Source of the DNA: a virus
Strand: one strand, 5' to 3'
Length of the DNA stretch: 44,391 bases
IMG/VR virus record: IMGVR_UViG_3300036832_000197
Location: 1 to 44,391 of that record
Shown here one piece after another: positions 23,455 to 31,686 of this stretch (its first letter is position 1; the number at the start of each line of letters is the position of its first letter). Both the position numbers and the translations under genes were made by a program. The notes under the pieces are model-generated. The model saw only the letters and a list, made by a program, of their open reading frames with translations. It did no database searches and was not told the origin of the DNA.

Positions 23455-23514
23455 ATGAACAATAAACCTCAGGAGACTAATCATGCAAACAGCCATCCCA
23501 TTTCATACGGCTGA
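23455..23514 (+). CDS. Possible 19-aa leader peptide with strong ribosome site
   Basis: GGAGGAGG (23440-23447) stands 7 bases before ATG 23455, which opens a 19-codon frame (MNNKPQETNH...) ending inside the next gene. The next gene's ATG (23483) has its own AGGAG inside this frame. The peptide may be real, or its translation may regulate the following gene. Confidence 0.3.
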   Translation: MNNKPQETNHANSHPISYG

Positions 23515-24055
23515 CGCAGTTCTAGCGTTCAGCCTGTATCTAGCTGGTATTCCTTTCTATGATGATACCAGGCCTTGTATCAACATCTATGATGAGAACA
23601 TCCTAAAGCGTCTAGGCTTTGTGGGCCTAGAGCTAGAGGAGGGTGTGCGTAGGGCTGTAGCTAAGAAGAAGAAGGGTCATCTTGAATACGCTTTTCAGAG
23701 AACACCAGCATTGTCTATGCTTCTTAAGGCTTACCAAGAACAAAGCTTGGCTCTTCAGAATGATGAAGGGACTGCAGTGGACGTAGTGCATAGGCTCTTG
23801 AAGGACCTAACAACTGAGACTGAGGTAAGTCCATTCACCATTATCCGATTGGCCTGTGTCATTTTGAAGATGCGAATTAAGTTTGTTAATCTATGGCAGC
23901 AGATTGTCCCACTTATTCGAGTGTTCAATGAAGGTGATGCTGTAACCATCGAGGATGACATGGAAGGAAGTGGGCGTGTTCGCCGCAGGTTTCCTGGCTT
24001 TAAGCTGGTTAGTCTAAATGCAAGTCAAGCAACAAAGGATAAAATGAAGTTATGA
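23483..24055 (+). CDS. Hypothetical tail-region protein, 190 aa
   Basis: Unrecognised. The N-terminal half (TADAVLAFSLYLAGIPFYDD) looks folded, with helices in the centre (HRLLKDLTTETEVSPFTIIRLACVILKMRIKFVNLW) and a basic end. AGGAG lies before the ATG. It is coupled by ATGA to the chaperone gene that follows, so it is made with the tail assembly proteins. Confidence 0.6.
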   Translation: MQTAIPFHTADAVLAFSLYLAGIPFYDDTRPCINIYDENILKRLGFVGLELEEGVRRAVAKKKKGHLEYAFQRTPALSMLLKAYQEQSLALQNDEGTAVDVVHRLLKDLTTETEVSPFTIIRLACVILKMRIKFVNLWQQIVPLIRVFNEGDAVTIEDDMEGSGRVRRRFPGFKLVSLNASQATKDKMKL

Positions 24056-24531
24056 ATGAAAATGTAGTTAAAGCAGAACAGGCCTTCAATCAGGCCTCTG
24101 CAGGATATGAGTTGTGGGGTAAGCAGCTGGAACCATTTAGTGCAATGCGGCAGGCCTGTGCTGCGGCTATGGGTTTGCGCTTCGGTCTAGTAGATGAGGC
24201 TGACATCTTTAGAATCAGTGTGGAGACTCTTAAGGATGATAAGAAGAAGAAACAGGACCTACAGTTTTACAATCAGATGTTTCAGGATGTCATAATTGTC
24301 CTGTGGCTTTGTTCTGTGTCTGGGAATGAAGTCCTTAAGGCTCTACGTAATACAGACCGAGCTAAGGAAAAGGCTTTCATTTGGGCAGATGATCATGAGA
24401 TAGGAATTACATCAACTCAGTATTTCGAGGCAGCAGCTGTGTTTTTCCAAATTATGGTAGGTATAGCATCCTCTACAGGAGTGCCACAACCAGTAGAAGG
24501 AGAGGAACCTGATGAAGACCCAAACGAATGA
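24052..24531 (+). CDS. Tail assembly chaperone, first frame (gpG-like)
   Basis: A mostly helical 159-residue protein with an acidic disordered end (VEGEEPDEDPNE). In siphoviruses the gene pair before the tape measure encodes G and GT chaperones that coat the tape measure during tail assembly. The slippery heptamer CCCAAAC sits in the right frame (codons CCA, AAC) at 24519-24525, two codons before the stop, so part of the ribosomes can shift -1 and continue into 24528-24734. Confidence 0.75.
   Translation: MNENVVKAEQAFNQASAGYELWGKQLEPFSAMRQACAAAMGLRFGLVDEADIFRISVETLKDDKKKKQDLQFYNQMFQDVIIVLWLCSVSGNEVLKALRNTDRAKEKAFIWADDHEIGITSTQYFEAAAVFFQIMVGIASSTGVPQPVEGEEPDEDPNE
24519..24525 (+). other. Programmed -1 ribosomal frameshift site CCCAAAC
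   Basis: The heptamer has the X XXY YYZ form in the zero frame of the upstream gene (C CCA AAC). A -1 shift here reads on as CGA ATG ATG CCA, which is exactly the frame of the following 68-codon ORF, and avoids the TGA at 24529. The second frame has no ribosome site of its own near its ATG. Compare GGGAAAG of lambda G/GT. Confidence 0.7.
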
Positions 24532-24734
24532 TGCCATCGCAGTGGGCCCAGTACTGTGCTGCGGTGGCAGATGTAACAGGCCTTACAGCAAAGGTCATTT
24601 GGGAGGACCTACCATTGGCCATAGGTAAACAGTATGAGGCTGTGTTCTATGCTAAGCACAGGATCAAATTACAGTCATTGGATAAGGCTCCACGAGTATC
24701 TCAGGAACCAGGATTGAAGAAGGTCATAAGGTGA
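24528..24734 (+). CDS. Tail assembly chaperone, second frame (gpT-like extension)
   Basis: A 68-residue frame (MMPSQWAQYCAAVADVTGL...) most likely expressed as a C-terminal extension of the preceding chaperone through the -1 shift; the fused protein would be about 226 residues. In lambda the T part of GT contacts the tail tube subunit, while the G part binds the tape measure. Independent start at the ATGA overlap is possible but no Shine-Dalgarno is seen close by. Its stop overlaps the next start. Confidence 0.65.
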   Translation: MMPSQWAQYCAAVADVTGLTAKVIWEDLPLAIGKQYEAVFYAKHRIKLQSLDKAPRVSQEPGLKKVIR

Positions 24735-25291
24735 AAATTGAGTATGATAAACGATTGTTTAGCCAAGCCTTGCGAGAGTATCAAAAGGAGACAGGCAAGG
24801 ACATGGTTGATGTTCTAAACAGGGCTGGTAGGAATGTAGCCTTTCGAGCATCTCAATTTACACCAGCAGCTACAGTTGGAAAGATTCGATCAGACCTGAA
24901 TCGGGACCCACACCTCAAGTATGCCCTGACTAGCTTGGCCTTAAAGAAAAAAGGCATAGGCATTCTGCCATCTCCTCAATTCGCTAAGGAGGTGGAGAAG
25001 TTTGTGGCACGTAGGGTAGCTAGCCGTGCTTTTTTGCGTAGTGGCTGGTCTGCTGCTATAGAGGCACTGGGAGGAGTTTATCGTGGGCGCAACCCAGGCA
25101 AGGGTCATGGCTATGCTACTAAGGCCAGTGTTTATCGTTTCCTGACTGAGATAGCTAACACTGTCCCAGGCATCGAGAAGATAGGCGTGGCTGCCTTGAA
25201 GAAGGCAATAGACTATGTTTCTCAGGACATGATAGATTATGCTAACAGTCTGATGGTTAAACGGGCAAATGCTCATAGTGCTGGGAGGTAA
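24731..25291 (+). CDS. Tail-completion-like protein (HK97 gp10-like pattern), 186 aa
   Basis: Starts with GTG at 24731, overlapping the previous stop (TGA). The segment LNRAGRNVAFRASQFTPAA and a following long helical part with SRAFLRSGWSAAIEALGG recall HK97 gp10-type neck/tail proteins, which have an N-terminal helix followed by a small beta domain. Those genes usually come before the tube gene, so the place between chaperones and tape measure is unusual. Basic overall. Confidence 0.55.
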   Translation: MKIEYDKRLFSQALREYQKETGKDMVDVLNRAGRNVAFRASQFTPAATVGKIRSDLNRDPHLKYALTSLALKKKGIGILPSPQFAKEVEKFVARRVASRAFLRSGWSAAIEALGGVYRGRNPGKGHGYATKASVYRFLTEIANTVPGIEKIGVAALKKAIDYVSQDMIDYANSLMVKRANAHSAGR

Positions 25292-25296
25292 CAACA

Positions 25297-27210
25297 ATGG
25301 CGACTAAGGCTGAACTGAAAGCAAGGCTGAGTCTGGATACTGCCTTGTTTGAAAGAGGTATTGCAGCTGCTCATTCTGGTGCTGCTAGATTAGGCTCTGC
25401 CTTTTCTGGGGCATCTGGAATAGGAGTGGCTGCTTGGGGTAAGTTAGCTGGAGTGGTAGCTGCTTTGGGTGGTGCAGCTGGATTTGTGAAAGGAGTTAAG
25501 GGAGCAATTGATCTTGGGGAGTCCCTCAAGAACATGTCAGATCGAACAGGCATAGCAGTGGATAAGCTGGTGATCCTTGAACAAGCCTTTCGTGAGGCTG
25601 GGTTAGAGGCAGATGACATTGGTCTATCTATTAACAGGATGCAACGTTACATCGAGAGAGCTGGACCCCAGAAGTTAGGTGAGGCATTCTTTGTTCTTAG
25701 GCAGTTGCGTCCCGAACAACAATTTCAGGTATTAGCTAATGCCATTAATTCTATGGGCACAGCCTCGGAGCGTGGTGAAGCTGCCATGGAGGCTTTTGGT
25801 CGTGGTGGGGGCAAACTTCTAGCAGTTTTTGCCAAGAGTGGTGGCTTGGGAGATATTCAGAAAGACTTAGGTAAACAGGCTGAGTTGCTAAGACAAAATG
25901 CTGATGCATTTGCTAAGGCTGCGGACCTACTAAAGCGAACATCTACTCAGTTTCGAGGATTCTTTGTTGGTGTAGCAGCTGGCTTGATCAATACCCTTGG
26001 GCCTATCATTGATAAGGTTTCCAAGATAGACTTTACTGAGGTTGGAAAGAAGTTTGGTCAGGCATTGGTTGCAGGAGCACAGGCCCTTGTAGGCTTCTTT
26101 AAGAATCCTGAGCTGTTGTTCTTTGCTGCGAAGGAAGGTTTTAAGGCAGCTCTGATGGAAGGTGCTAATGTTCTTATAGCTATCTTCAAGGCAGCTATTC
26201 AATTCTTTCAGCAAGGTCTAGTTAGTATGTTTGTGGGTCTTGGAGATGTGATCATTGGAGTGCTATTGCAGGCTTTTGCTAAGCCCATAGCCTATCTACA
26301 GGCTGGGTTGGAGGCAGCTATCAACAGTGTAACCTCTGGTGGAGCAATGGATGTAGCTGCTCATAAGCTAGATGTTCAGTTCCTGGAGAACATGAAGAAA
26401 GGAGCAGCTTCTGGGGACATTATTCAAAAGGGATTCTGGGCGGCCATTGGTGGGGACCAGAAGCTGGCGGAGGCTAAGGCAGAACTGGCCAAATCTATAG
26501 CAGCACAGCAAGCCATTCCACAGCAGAGTATTGGTCAGCGTGCTCAAGAAATTCTGAAGCAGGGAGGTCCTGGGTTTGGAATCTTTGAAACTAAGACAGC
26601 ACAGCAATACCTTGATGAAGGTAGTAAGAAGTTGAGTGAAGCCTTTGATGCTGCTGCCAAGGTCCTGAAGAATTTGAAGGTGGATGATGTCATGGGAGCT
26701 AGTCAGGCATTGGCTAATGTTATGGCAGCTACTCAGGCAGCTATTGATCAGGGTAAAGAAGTCCTCATTAAGAATCTTGGTGTGAGACGTATAGCTGGAC
26801 CTGGCGAGTCACAGGAGGCAATAGATCAGATTGAAGCAAATCGGTTGGCTTTCGAGAAAGCACAGAAGGAAGGTATCAATCCTCCTGGCGCGCCAGAGAC
26901 TCCTCAGGAAATGCAAGACCGAATGATGTTGTCGCTGCGTCAAAGATTCGAGGAACATCCAGTGTTTAGCCTACCACCTATGATGCGTGATATTTTTGGG
27001 CCAGGAGCCATTATGGGAGCCTTCGGTGTGCAAGGAGCTGCGGGACTCGGAGGACCACACGCTATTGTGAGCGACCGACACGCTAGGAGGGAAGCGTGGC
27101 TAAGGGAGAAGGCTGAGCGTGGCTCTAAGCAGGGAGTGGAGAAGTCTAATGAGTTGTTGTCTGGTATTAAGACAGCCACCGAGGAAACAGCAGATGCTTG
27201 GAAGGAATGA
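25297..27210 (+). CDS. Tape measure protein
   Basis: The longest tail gene after the chaperone pair, as expected. 637 residues, largely helical and Ala-rich, with an N-terminal LKARLSLDTALFERGI segment typical of tape measures, and hydrophobic stretches near 45-70 (AAWGKLAGVVAALGGAAGFV) and about 290-335 that probably serve membrane insertion on DNA entry. Using about 0.15 nm per residue, the tail would be near 95 nm long. The C-terminal 60 residues are charged. No lytic domain is evident. Confidence 0.88.
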   Translation: MATKAELKARLSLDTALFERGIAAAHSGAARLGSAFSGASGIGVAAWGKLAGVVAALGGAAGFVKGVKGAIDLGESLKNMSDRTGIAVDKLVILEQAFREAGLEADDIGLSINRMQRYIERAGPQKLGEAFFVLRQLRPEQQFQVLANAINSMGTASERGEAAMEAFGRGGGKLLAVFAKSGGLGDIQKDLGKQAELLRQNADAFAKAADLLKRTSTQFRGFFVGVAAGLINTLGPIIDKVSKIDFTEVGKKFGQALVAGAQALVGFFKNPELLFFAAKEGFKAALMEGANVLIAIFKAAIQFFQQGLVSMFVGLGDVIIGVLLQAFAKPIAYLQAGLEAAINSVTSGGAMDVAAHKLDVQFLENMKKGAASGDIIQKGFWAAIGGDQKLAEAKAELAKSIAAQQAIPQQSIGQRAQEILKQGGPGFGIFETKTAQQYLDEGSKKLSEAFDAAAKVLKNLKVDDVMGASQALANVMAATQAAIDQGKEVLIKNLGVRRIAGPGESQEAIDQIEANRLAFEKAQKEGINPPGAPETPQEMQDRMMLSLRQRFEEHPVFSLPPMMRDIFGPGAIMGAFGVQGAAGLGGPHAIVSDRHARREAWLREKAERGSKQGVEKSNELLSGIKTATEETADAWKE

Positions 27211-27213
27211 GGT

Positions 27214-27894
27214 ATGATCATTTACATTGGTGATGCTAGCTATGATGATTTGACGATTCCATCTGTTGGAAAGTCTGATTGGGGCATGGATACTCTGACC
27301 CGTAACTTGGCTGGCCGTAGGGATCAATTTCAGACTTTCATAGCTTCCCTAGTTCAAGGTCAGGCAGCTCCTGATCCTTATGCTGGCTTTAAGTTACAGA
27401 CTTGGGACCCAGACCCAAGTGATCCAATCTGGGGTAGAGTCCAGCTCAATTACAAAGGTTTGGTTGGTGGTGTAACTCCTCCTGATCAAGCTTACAATGA
27501 GATCATAGAAACCTCTGGTAGTAGTTCGCACAATTGGACTACGCCATATGATTATGGTGGAGGATTTTTTGCTGTATCAGCTGTGATGGATTTTACCTAC
27601 TATGCTGGGCAGACTACATATCGTTATGTTCGCACTGCGGACCCAGGAGCAGCAACACACTCCTCTCTAGCCACTACTTTTATCACATCTCTCAAGAGAG
27701 TTCATTTTACCGTCAGCAATGAGGATGGTTCAACGACTGTGTTTGGTGGGTCTGCTCCAGTGGGTATAGTCTCAGCTACTTCGCCAGTGCTATCTGTAGG
27801 AGCAGTGGGCTATCGTTCAAGCCCAGTCCTGGGCACAGGCTTTTTCGAGATGGAGGATGTTGTGCGAGCAGAATTGCGTGATGCGGGAGGATAA
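27214..27894 (+). CDS. Tail tip protein candidate (distal tail position), 226 aa
   Basis: First gene after the tape measure, where distal tail proteins are usually encoded. Beta-rich, starting IIYIGDASYDDLTIPSV and with aromatic-rich stretches (YDYGGGFFAVSAVMDFTYY) and SNEDGSTTVFGGS. I do not recognise a family; baseplate or tip hub is by position. It follows the tape measure by only 3 bp. Confidence 0.55.
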   Translation: MIIYIGDASYDDLTIPSVGKSDWGMDTLTRNLAGRRDQFQTFIASLVQGQAAPDPYAGFKLQTWDPDPSDPIWGRVQLNYKGLVGGVTPPDQAYNEIIETSGSSSHNWTTPYDYGGGFFAVSAVMDFTYYAGQTTYRYVRTADPGAATHSSLATTFITSLKRVHFTVSNEDGSTTVFGGSAPVGIVSATSPVLSVGAVGYRSSPVLGTGFFEMEDVVRAELRDAGG

Positions 27895-27900
27895 GAGGTT

Positions 27901-28575
27901 GTGCCATTAGAGGACCGTCATACTTGGAAGAAGAAACGCGGGCCGCAATGGTTTCGTGATTTGATTGATGACATCTATGATCGAATAACAAATGTTCAGC
28001 CTTTATCTGGCTTAAGCATAAATGTTGGCCAGACAGAGAATGGACGGCAAATTGATTTTAGTAACATCGCTGGTGGAGGTGCAGCTGGAACGGATGTTAG
28101 TTATGCCTTCCAGATGATCGATGCATCAACGGCCACTGATGAGGCTATATTGATAAGGGATGGCTTAGTATGGGGACCTAATAATGCAGATGGAGTCCTC
28201 CCTGCTGGTATGGGTTCAGACACCTATACCACCAATGTTAGTGATAATGACAAGGTGTGGGTTGGGACTTCTTGGAGTGACAATCAAATAACTTCGGCTT
28301 GGGTTGATAGTGGAGCGACAGTTCCAGAGGATGATGCTAATACCATCTACTGGCTTCTTGGTCATATTGATATTGATCCTGATACTCACAAGATTACCAT
28401 TACACAGGAGCAGCTAGGTGACATTGTGATCTGGTATCCACCACAGCAGGATGTGGACCCAACGACAATTGATGAGCTTGTGTTAGTGGCCGATACTGAT
28501 GATGGAACCATTCGCTGGCTAGAGACACAGCAATGTGGATGCGATAGCACAGGTGTGGATGATGGGACACCATAA
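27901..28575 (+). CDS. Putative virion/tail protein, 224 aa
   Basis: Starts at GTG 27901 (PLEDRHTWKKKRGPQWF), preceded by GGAGGATAAGAG. The N-terminal 40 residues are basic and helical and could dock to the tail tip. The rest is beta-rich and acidic, with NVSDNDKVWVGTSW and HIDIDPDTHKITITQEQL, ending in Cys-Gly-Cys. Probably a tail tip or fibre-base component; family not recognised. Confidence 0.55.
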   Translation: MPLEDRHTWKKKRGPQWFRDLIDDIYDRITNVQPLSGLSINVGQTENGRQIDFSNIAGGGAAGTDVSYAFQMIDASTATDEAILIRDGLVWGPNNADGVLPAGMGSDTYTTNVSDNDKVWVGTSWSDNQITSAWVDSGATVPEDDANTIYWLLGHIDIDPDTHKITITQEQLGDIVIWYPPQQDVDPTTIDELVLVADTDDGTIRWLETQQCGCDSTGVDDGTP

Positions 28576-28578
28576 TAA

Positions 28579-29589
28579 ATGGCAACAATTCAACTAAAGC
28601 GGGGAACAGCAGCAGCTTGGACAACAGCGAATACTGTGTTGCTTGTTGGGCAGCCAGGAGTGGAAACCGACACGCATAAGTGGAAGGTTGGTGATGGTTC
28701 TACGGCATGGAATGACCTTCCATATATGCTTGGCGGTGCTGTTCCCGCTCCTGTTCATGCTGGATATGTGGCATTGGTGGCTGGCGTAGCTACGGTGATG
28801 GTAGATTGGGTTACTGCGAAAACCATCATCGTTGTGTCATCACAAACTACAGATACAGCAGCTAAGTCAGTTGCAGCAGACCCAGCAGACATAGTGCCTG
28901 GTGTTAGTTTCATGATTCGCAGTGGTGATGTATCCGATACTCGCAGTGTGTTCTGGATGGCTAGGGAGCCAACAGACAATCCTCCTATGGCACTTAAGGT
29001 GGTCGTGCTAGCAGGCCAGCAAACATACCCAGCTGCAAATTGGGTGGGTGTGCGAAAAGATTTCACAGGAGTGGATGAAGCATGGTTGTCATTTGATCTG
29101 GCTTATGATGATGCGACTATTCCCTTGTTTCTGGTGCCTGCTGGCGGTCCTGATCCTGGGGTGTTTGGAGATACGTCGAATCCTCTCTACAACTACTTCT
29201 TCCCTGAGCATAATGGAAGTAACTATTGGTATTTGAGTAGTGGAACGGATGCTGAGGCTACCGCACCTACAATCATTGGTTCAACATGGTTTCACATCGA
29301 ATTGCATTTCTGGAAAGACAATGTGGTAGACTTGTATGTTGACGGCACACTTAGGGTGACCGTTCCAGAAGGTTCAGGCAGCCCATCCGAAGTCATCATG
29401 CTCGGTAATTTCCAGAATGGGGCTGTGACTGGAGATTCTACGACCTATTTCAAGGATGTCAAGCTGGGGACCACCCGTGGAGGTCATGATTTGTTTGCTG
29501 ATGATTTCGGCAGTGGTGGTGTAACAAACTGGACTTCTACCATGGCCACTGCAGGCACTGTGACGGTCGTTCCCATTCCGTATGTTTGA
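28579..29589 (+). CDS. Tail fibre with Mtd-type N-terminal domain and LamG-like domain
   Basis: Residues 1-52 (IQLKRGTAAAWTTANTVLL then GDGSTAWNDLPYMLGG) match the trimeric attachment domain found at the N terminus of phage fibres and hyaluronidases. Residues about 150-335 look like a concanavalin/LamG-type beta sandwich: a strand with STWFHIELHFWKDNVVDLYVDG near 235-260 and EVIMLGNF near 270, with an aromatic and Asp-rich surface suited to sugar binding. It would bind host polysaccharide. Confidence 0.7.
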   Translation: MATIQLKRGTAAAWTTANTVLLVGQPGVETDTHKWKVGDGSTAWNDLPYMLGGAVPAPVHAGYVALVAGVATVMVDWVTAKTIIVVSSQTTDTAAKSVAADPADIVPGVSFMIRSGDVSDTRSVFWMAREPTDNPPMALKVVVLAGQQTYPAANWVGVRKDFTGVDEAWLSFDLAYDDATIPLFLVPAGGPDPGVFGDTSNPLYNYFFPEHNGSNYWYLSSGTDAEATAPTIIGSTWFHIELHFWKDNVVDLYVDGTLRVTVPEGSGSPSEVIMLGNFQNGAVTGDSTTYFKDVKLGTTRGGHDLFADDFGSGGVTNWTSTMATAGTVTVVPIPYV

Positions 29590-30445
29590 TAGTAAAGCAC
29601 AGCTATCTTCTGAAGGGAAGATACAATACAACCCAGCTACTGGAAAGATTAAGTTATTCCAGCCGTGTAGAGATGTGCAAAACTGGATGGTGACGGTCCG
29701 CATCCAGCTAATAGGCTGTATCATCTATTGCCATCCCACCACTGGGGAGGGTTATCATCTCAGTCTGGACTTTACCACTGATCAGGAGACACTTAAGTTT
29801 GCATCAGAGACGAATTGTCTTGTCCAGAGTTTTACGTGGTGTTGTGGTGATCCTGACGCAGTAACAAATCAGGATTGCGTGGTTTGTCGTTCTGCTGGTG
29901 ATCCAGTAGACTGTGATGAGGAATGTGATGCGGATATCGCAGACATCGTTATCGCAGACAATGGGCTTGATCCAAAATATCCTCAGCCTTGCGTTCCAGT
30001 TGATCGAGGAAACTATAGCAGCACTGCCACCTATTATGTTAATGAATGGGTTCAGTGGGCTGGCACTGGTGGTGATGGCAACTTTTATATCTGTATCAAG
30101 ACTTCACCAGCTGGAACATTACCATCGAATGGTTTGTATTGGCGACAGTTAATTGACGAGTCACCGCCAAGCTATGGTGTTGGATGTAGTGGTTTGGTGG
30201 CATATAGCAATGATATGTCGGTCCATTTATCATTGTTTGATGGCGAGTGGTATCTTACATTCAGTTTTGGGATGGTTGGTAGTATATGTGGTGCAAGTGT
30301 GGCTCCAGTATCAGGTGACTTTCCTTTTAACCTGAACCTTGGGGCTGACCCGACAGGAGATTACCACTATGAATCAGGGCTGGGAGGGACTCCAACCACA
30401 CCTGGAAATTTGATAGCAGATATTAACATCGCACCAGTTTCCTAA
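29582..30445 (+). CDS. Cys-rich virion protein with a carbohydrate-binding-like module
   Basis: 287 residues with about 13 Cys, concentrated between 90 and 125 (WCCGDPDAVTNQDCVVC, CDEECDADI). Residues about 140-190 (YSSTATYYVNEWVQWAGTGG then FYICIKTSPAG and WRQLI) resemble the CBM5/12 sugar-binding unit, with Trp and Tyr spaced as in that fold. The protein could therefore bind host surface glycans. It overlaps the fibre gene upstream by 8 bp. The many cysteines suggest disulphides or metal ions in the mature particle. Confidence 0.6.
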   Translation: MFDSKAQLSSEGKIQYNPATGKIKLFQPCRDVQNWMVTVRIQLIGCIIYCHPTTGEGYHLSLDFTTDQETLKFASETNCLVQSFTWCCGDPDAVTNQDCVVCRSAGDPVDCDEECDADIADIVIADNGLDPKYPQPCVPVDRGNYSSTATYYVNEWVQWAGTGGDGNFYICIKTSPAGTLPSNGLYWRQLIDESPPSYGVGCSGLVAYSNDMSVHLSLFDGEWYLTFSFGMVGSICGASVAPVSGDFPFNLNLGADPTGDYHYESGLGGTPTTPGNLIADINIAPVS

Positions 30446-30446
30446 A

Positions 30447-30731
30447 ATGATTGTTCATTTACGACATGCTGTGGTAGAGGTAACATCACAGGGAGCAAAA
30501 GTGATAGAAATTTATCGTCATGGCATTAATCGAGAATGGCCATTGTTACTTCAGCCTTTCAAGCTTATGGCTAGACCAGGGGACCGTGGACTTGGCGACA
30601 TAATAGAACGAGTCATTGGCCCAGTTGGAGGAGATGCTTACAAGGCTTGGTATTTGAAGGTATTTGGCGTGCCTTGTGGATGCACTAGACGTTCGGACAA
30701 TCTAAATCAGAGGTTTCCATTGCCACAATAA
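30447..30731 (+). CDS. Small conserved-looking phage protein, 94 aa
   Basis: The C-terminal half reads RPGDRGLGDIIERVIGPVGGD then KAWYLKVFGVPCGCTRRSDNLNQRFP. The combination of a Gly-rich helix and a short PCGC plus RR-LN-FP ending recurs, from memory, in small proteins encoded next to lysis or fibre genes in many phages. Function unknown. It starts one base after the preceding stop. Confidence 0.6.
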   Translation: MIVHLRHAVVEVTSQGAKVIEIYRHGINREWPLLLQPFKLMARPGDRGLGDIIERVIGPVGGDAYKAWYLKVFGVPCGCTRRSDNLNQRFPLPQ

Positions 30732-30773
30732 TTAGCTTGCCTTTGAATAAAAAATCGGTCAAGGTAAAGATAA

Positions 30774-30983
30774 ATGAACGCTAGGGACCGAGTAGCTCTT
30801 GTCATAGCAGTAGGACTTACCTCATGGGGAGTGTTTGCTATTCTAGCAGCAGCATGGCGCAATAAGTCTCTAGGAGAAGCTGGCGGCGAGATTCTAGGCC
30901 TGATAGCTGGTGGGCTAAGTGCATCTTTGGCGGCATACTTTACTCGGAACAACAATAACAACAATGGAGATAAACCAAAATGA
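30774..30983 (+). CDS. Holin-like membrane protein, 69 aa
   Basis: Two hydrophobic segments (about 8-28, VALVIAVGLTSWGVFAILAA; about 38-57, GEILGLIAGGLSASLAAYF) separated by a charged turn, with a polar Asn-rich tail. Size and topology fit a two-span holin, which would let the lysis enzyme reach the wall or depolarise the membrane. It is followed by another two-span protein and a putative hydrolase, forming a lysis cassette. Confidence 0.6.
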   Translation: MNARDRVALVIAVGLTSWGVFAILAAAWRNKSLGEAGGEILGLIAGGLSASLAAYFTRNNNNNNGDKPK

Positions 30984-31147
30984 TAATCGCACTGTCACTA
31001 CTAATAGCCGTGGTTGGCCTGTTGATGTATGTCCTGGCCAGTAATCCGAAGGTCCAAGAGATTGGCCGCATAATGCTGTTCTGCGGTCTGCTGGCCTTCC
31101 TAATGGGTGGTGTTGGAGATTTGATCAAGGCCATACCAGGTCGTTGA
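30980..31147 (+). CDS. Second small membrane protein of the lysis cassette, 55 aa
   Basis: Begins MIIALSLLIAVVGLLMYVLA and has a second hydrophobic stretch IMLFCGLLAFLMGGVG; the link SNPKVQEIGR is charged. The ATG overlaps the stop of the holin-like gene (ATGA). Similar two-span peptides with SNPKVxEIGRI are, from memory, common in phages. It could be a holin partner, antiholin or superinfection-exclusion protein. Confidence 0.6.
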   Translation: MIIALSLLIAVVGLLMYVLASNPKVQEIGRIMLFCGLLAFLMGGVGDLIKAIPGR

Positions 31148-31151
31148 TTAA

Positions 31152-31643
31152 ATGAAGAGGCACACTGAGGAATTACATCCACTCATCAAGATTGGTAATG
31201 TAACTATCTACAGTAACAGGGAAGGTAGTTACATCCAATTTAAGAGTGATCTTGATGTTTGCACTGATGGGACAGGCGAACATTACGATGACCAGTCGCC
31301 ACAGGATGAGACTGCCTATTACAATGGTGGTAAATTCCTAAATGCTGACGTGGACCAATACATCGTCATTCCTCCGCAGGTCCGAAGTATGGTAGGTCCC
31401 GTGGTGATGGGCTGTCAGGCTAGAGCCACGCGCATTTCTACCAAGCAGGCCTTTGATGCCGTAACGGGAGAGATTGGGCCAGACAATAAGACAGGTGAGG
31501 CTGCCATTTGTCTAGCTCAGAAGCTCAACCCTAATGTTTCAGCTAATTCAGGAGACAGCAAGCATGATTACTTGTATGAGCTGTGGCCAGGAGTGCCTGC
31601 AAAGGTGAATGGAAAGCACTATAAGTTAGAGTCAGCTGGTTAA
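31152..31643 (+). CDS. Putative lysis hydrolase with GH75 (chitosanase)-like pattern
   Basis: 163 residues. The stretch DVCTDGTGEHYDDQSPQDET then FLNADVDQYIVIPPQV and a later AVTGEIGPDNKTGEAAICLA matches the order seen in glycoside hydrolase family 75 chitosanases: an Asp-rich DxDG turn, L-A--xxYVVxPP and xxGDxGPxxKxGExS. In GH75 the essential acids lie in such Asp/Glu positions. It follows two membrane proteins, which fits an endolysin, but a virion depolymerase is also possible. No signal peptide is visible. Confidence 0.6.
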   Translation: MKRHTEELHPLIKIGNVTIYSNREGSYIQFKSDLDVCTDGTGEHYDDQSPQDETAYYNGGKFLNADVDQYIVIPPQVRSMVGPVVMGCQARATRISTKQAFDAVTGEIGPDNKTGEAAICLAQKLNPNVSANSGDSKHDYLYELWPGVPAKVNGKHYKLESAG

Positions 31644-31648
31644 AATTT

Positions 31649-31677
31649 TTGTATCCATCTTAAACCAATCGTATTAA
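31649..31677 (+). promoter_or_regulatory. Promoter candidate before the fibre genes
   Basis: TTGTAT (31649-31654) and TATTAA (31672-31677) with a 17-base spacer, in the only sizeable gap (43 bp) between the lysis and fibre genes. The match to a sigma-70 type promoter is moderate. It could give late fibre genes their own start. Confidence 0.3.
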
Positions 31678-31686
31678 ATAGAAGTT

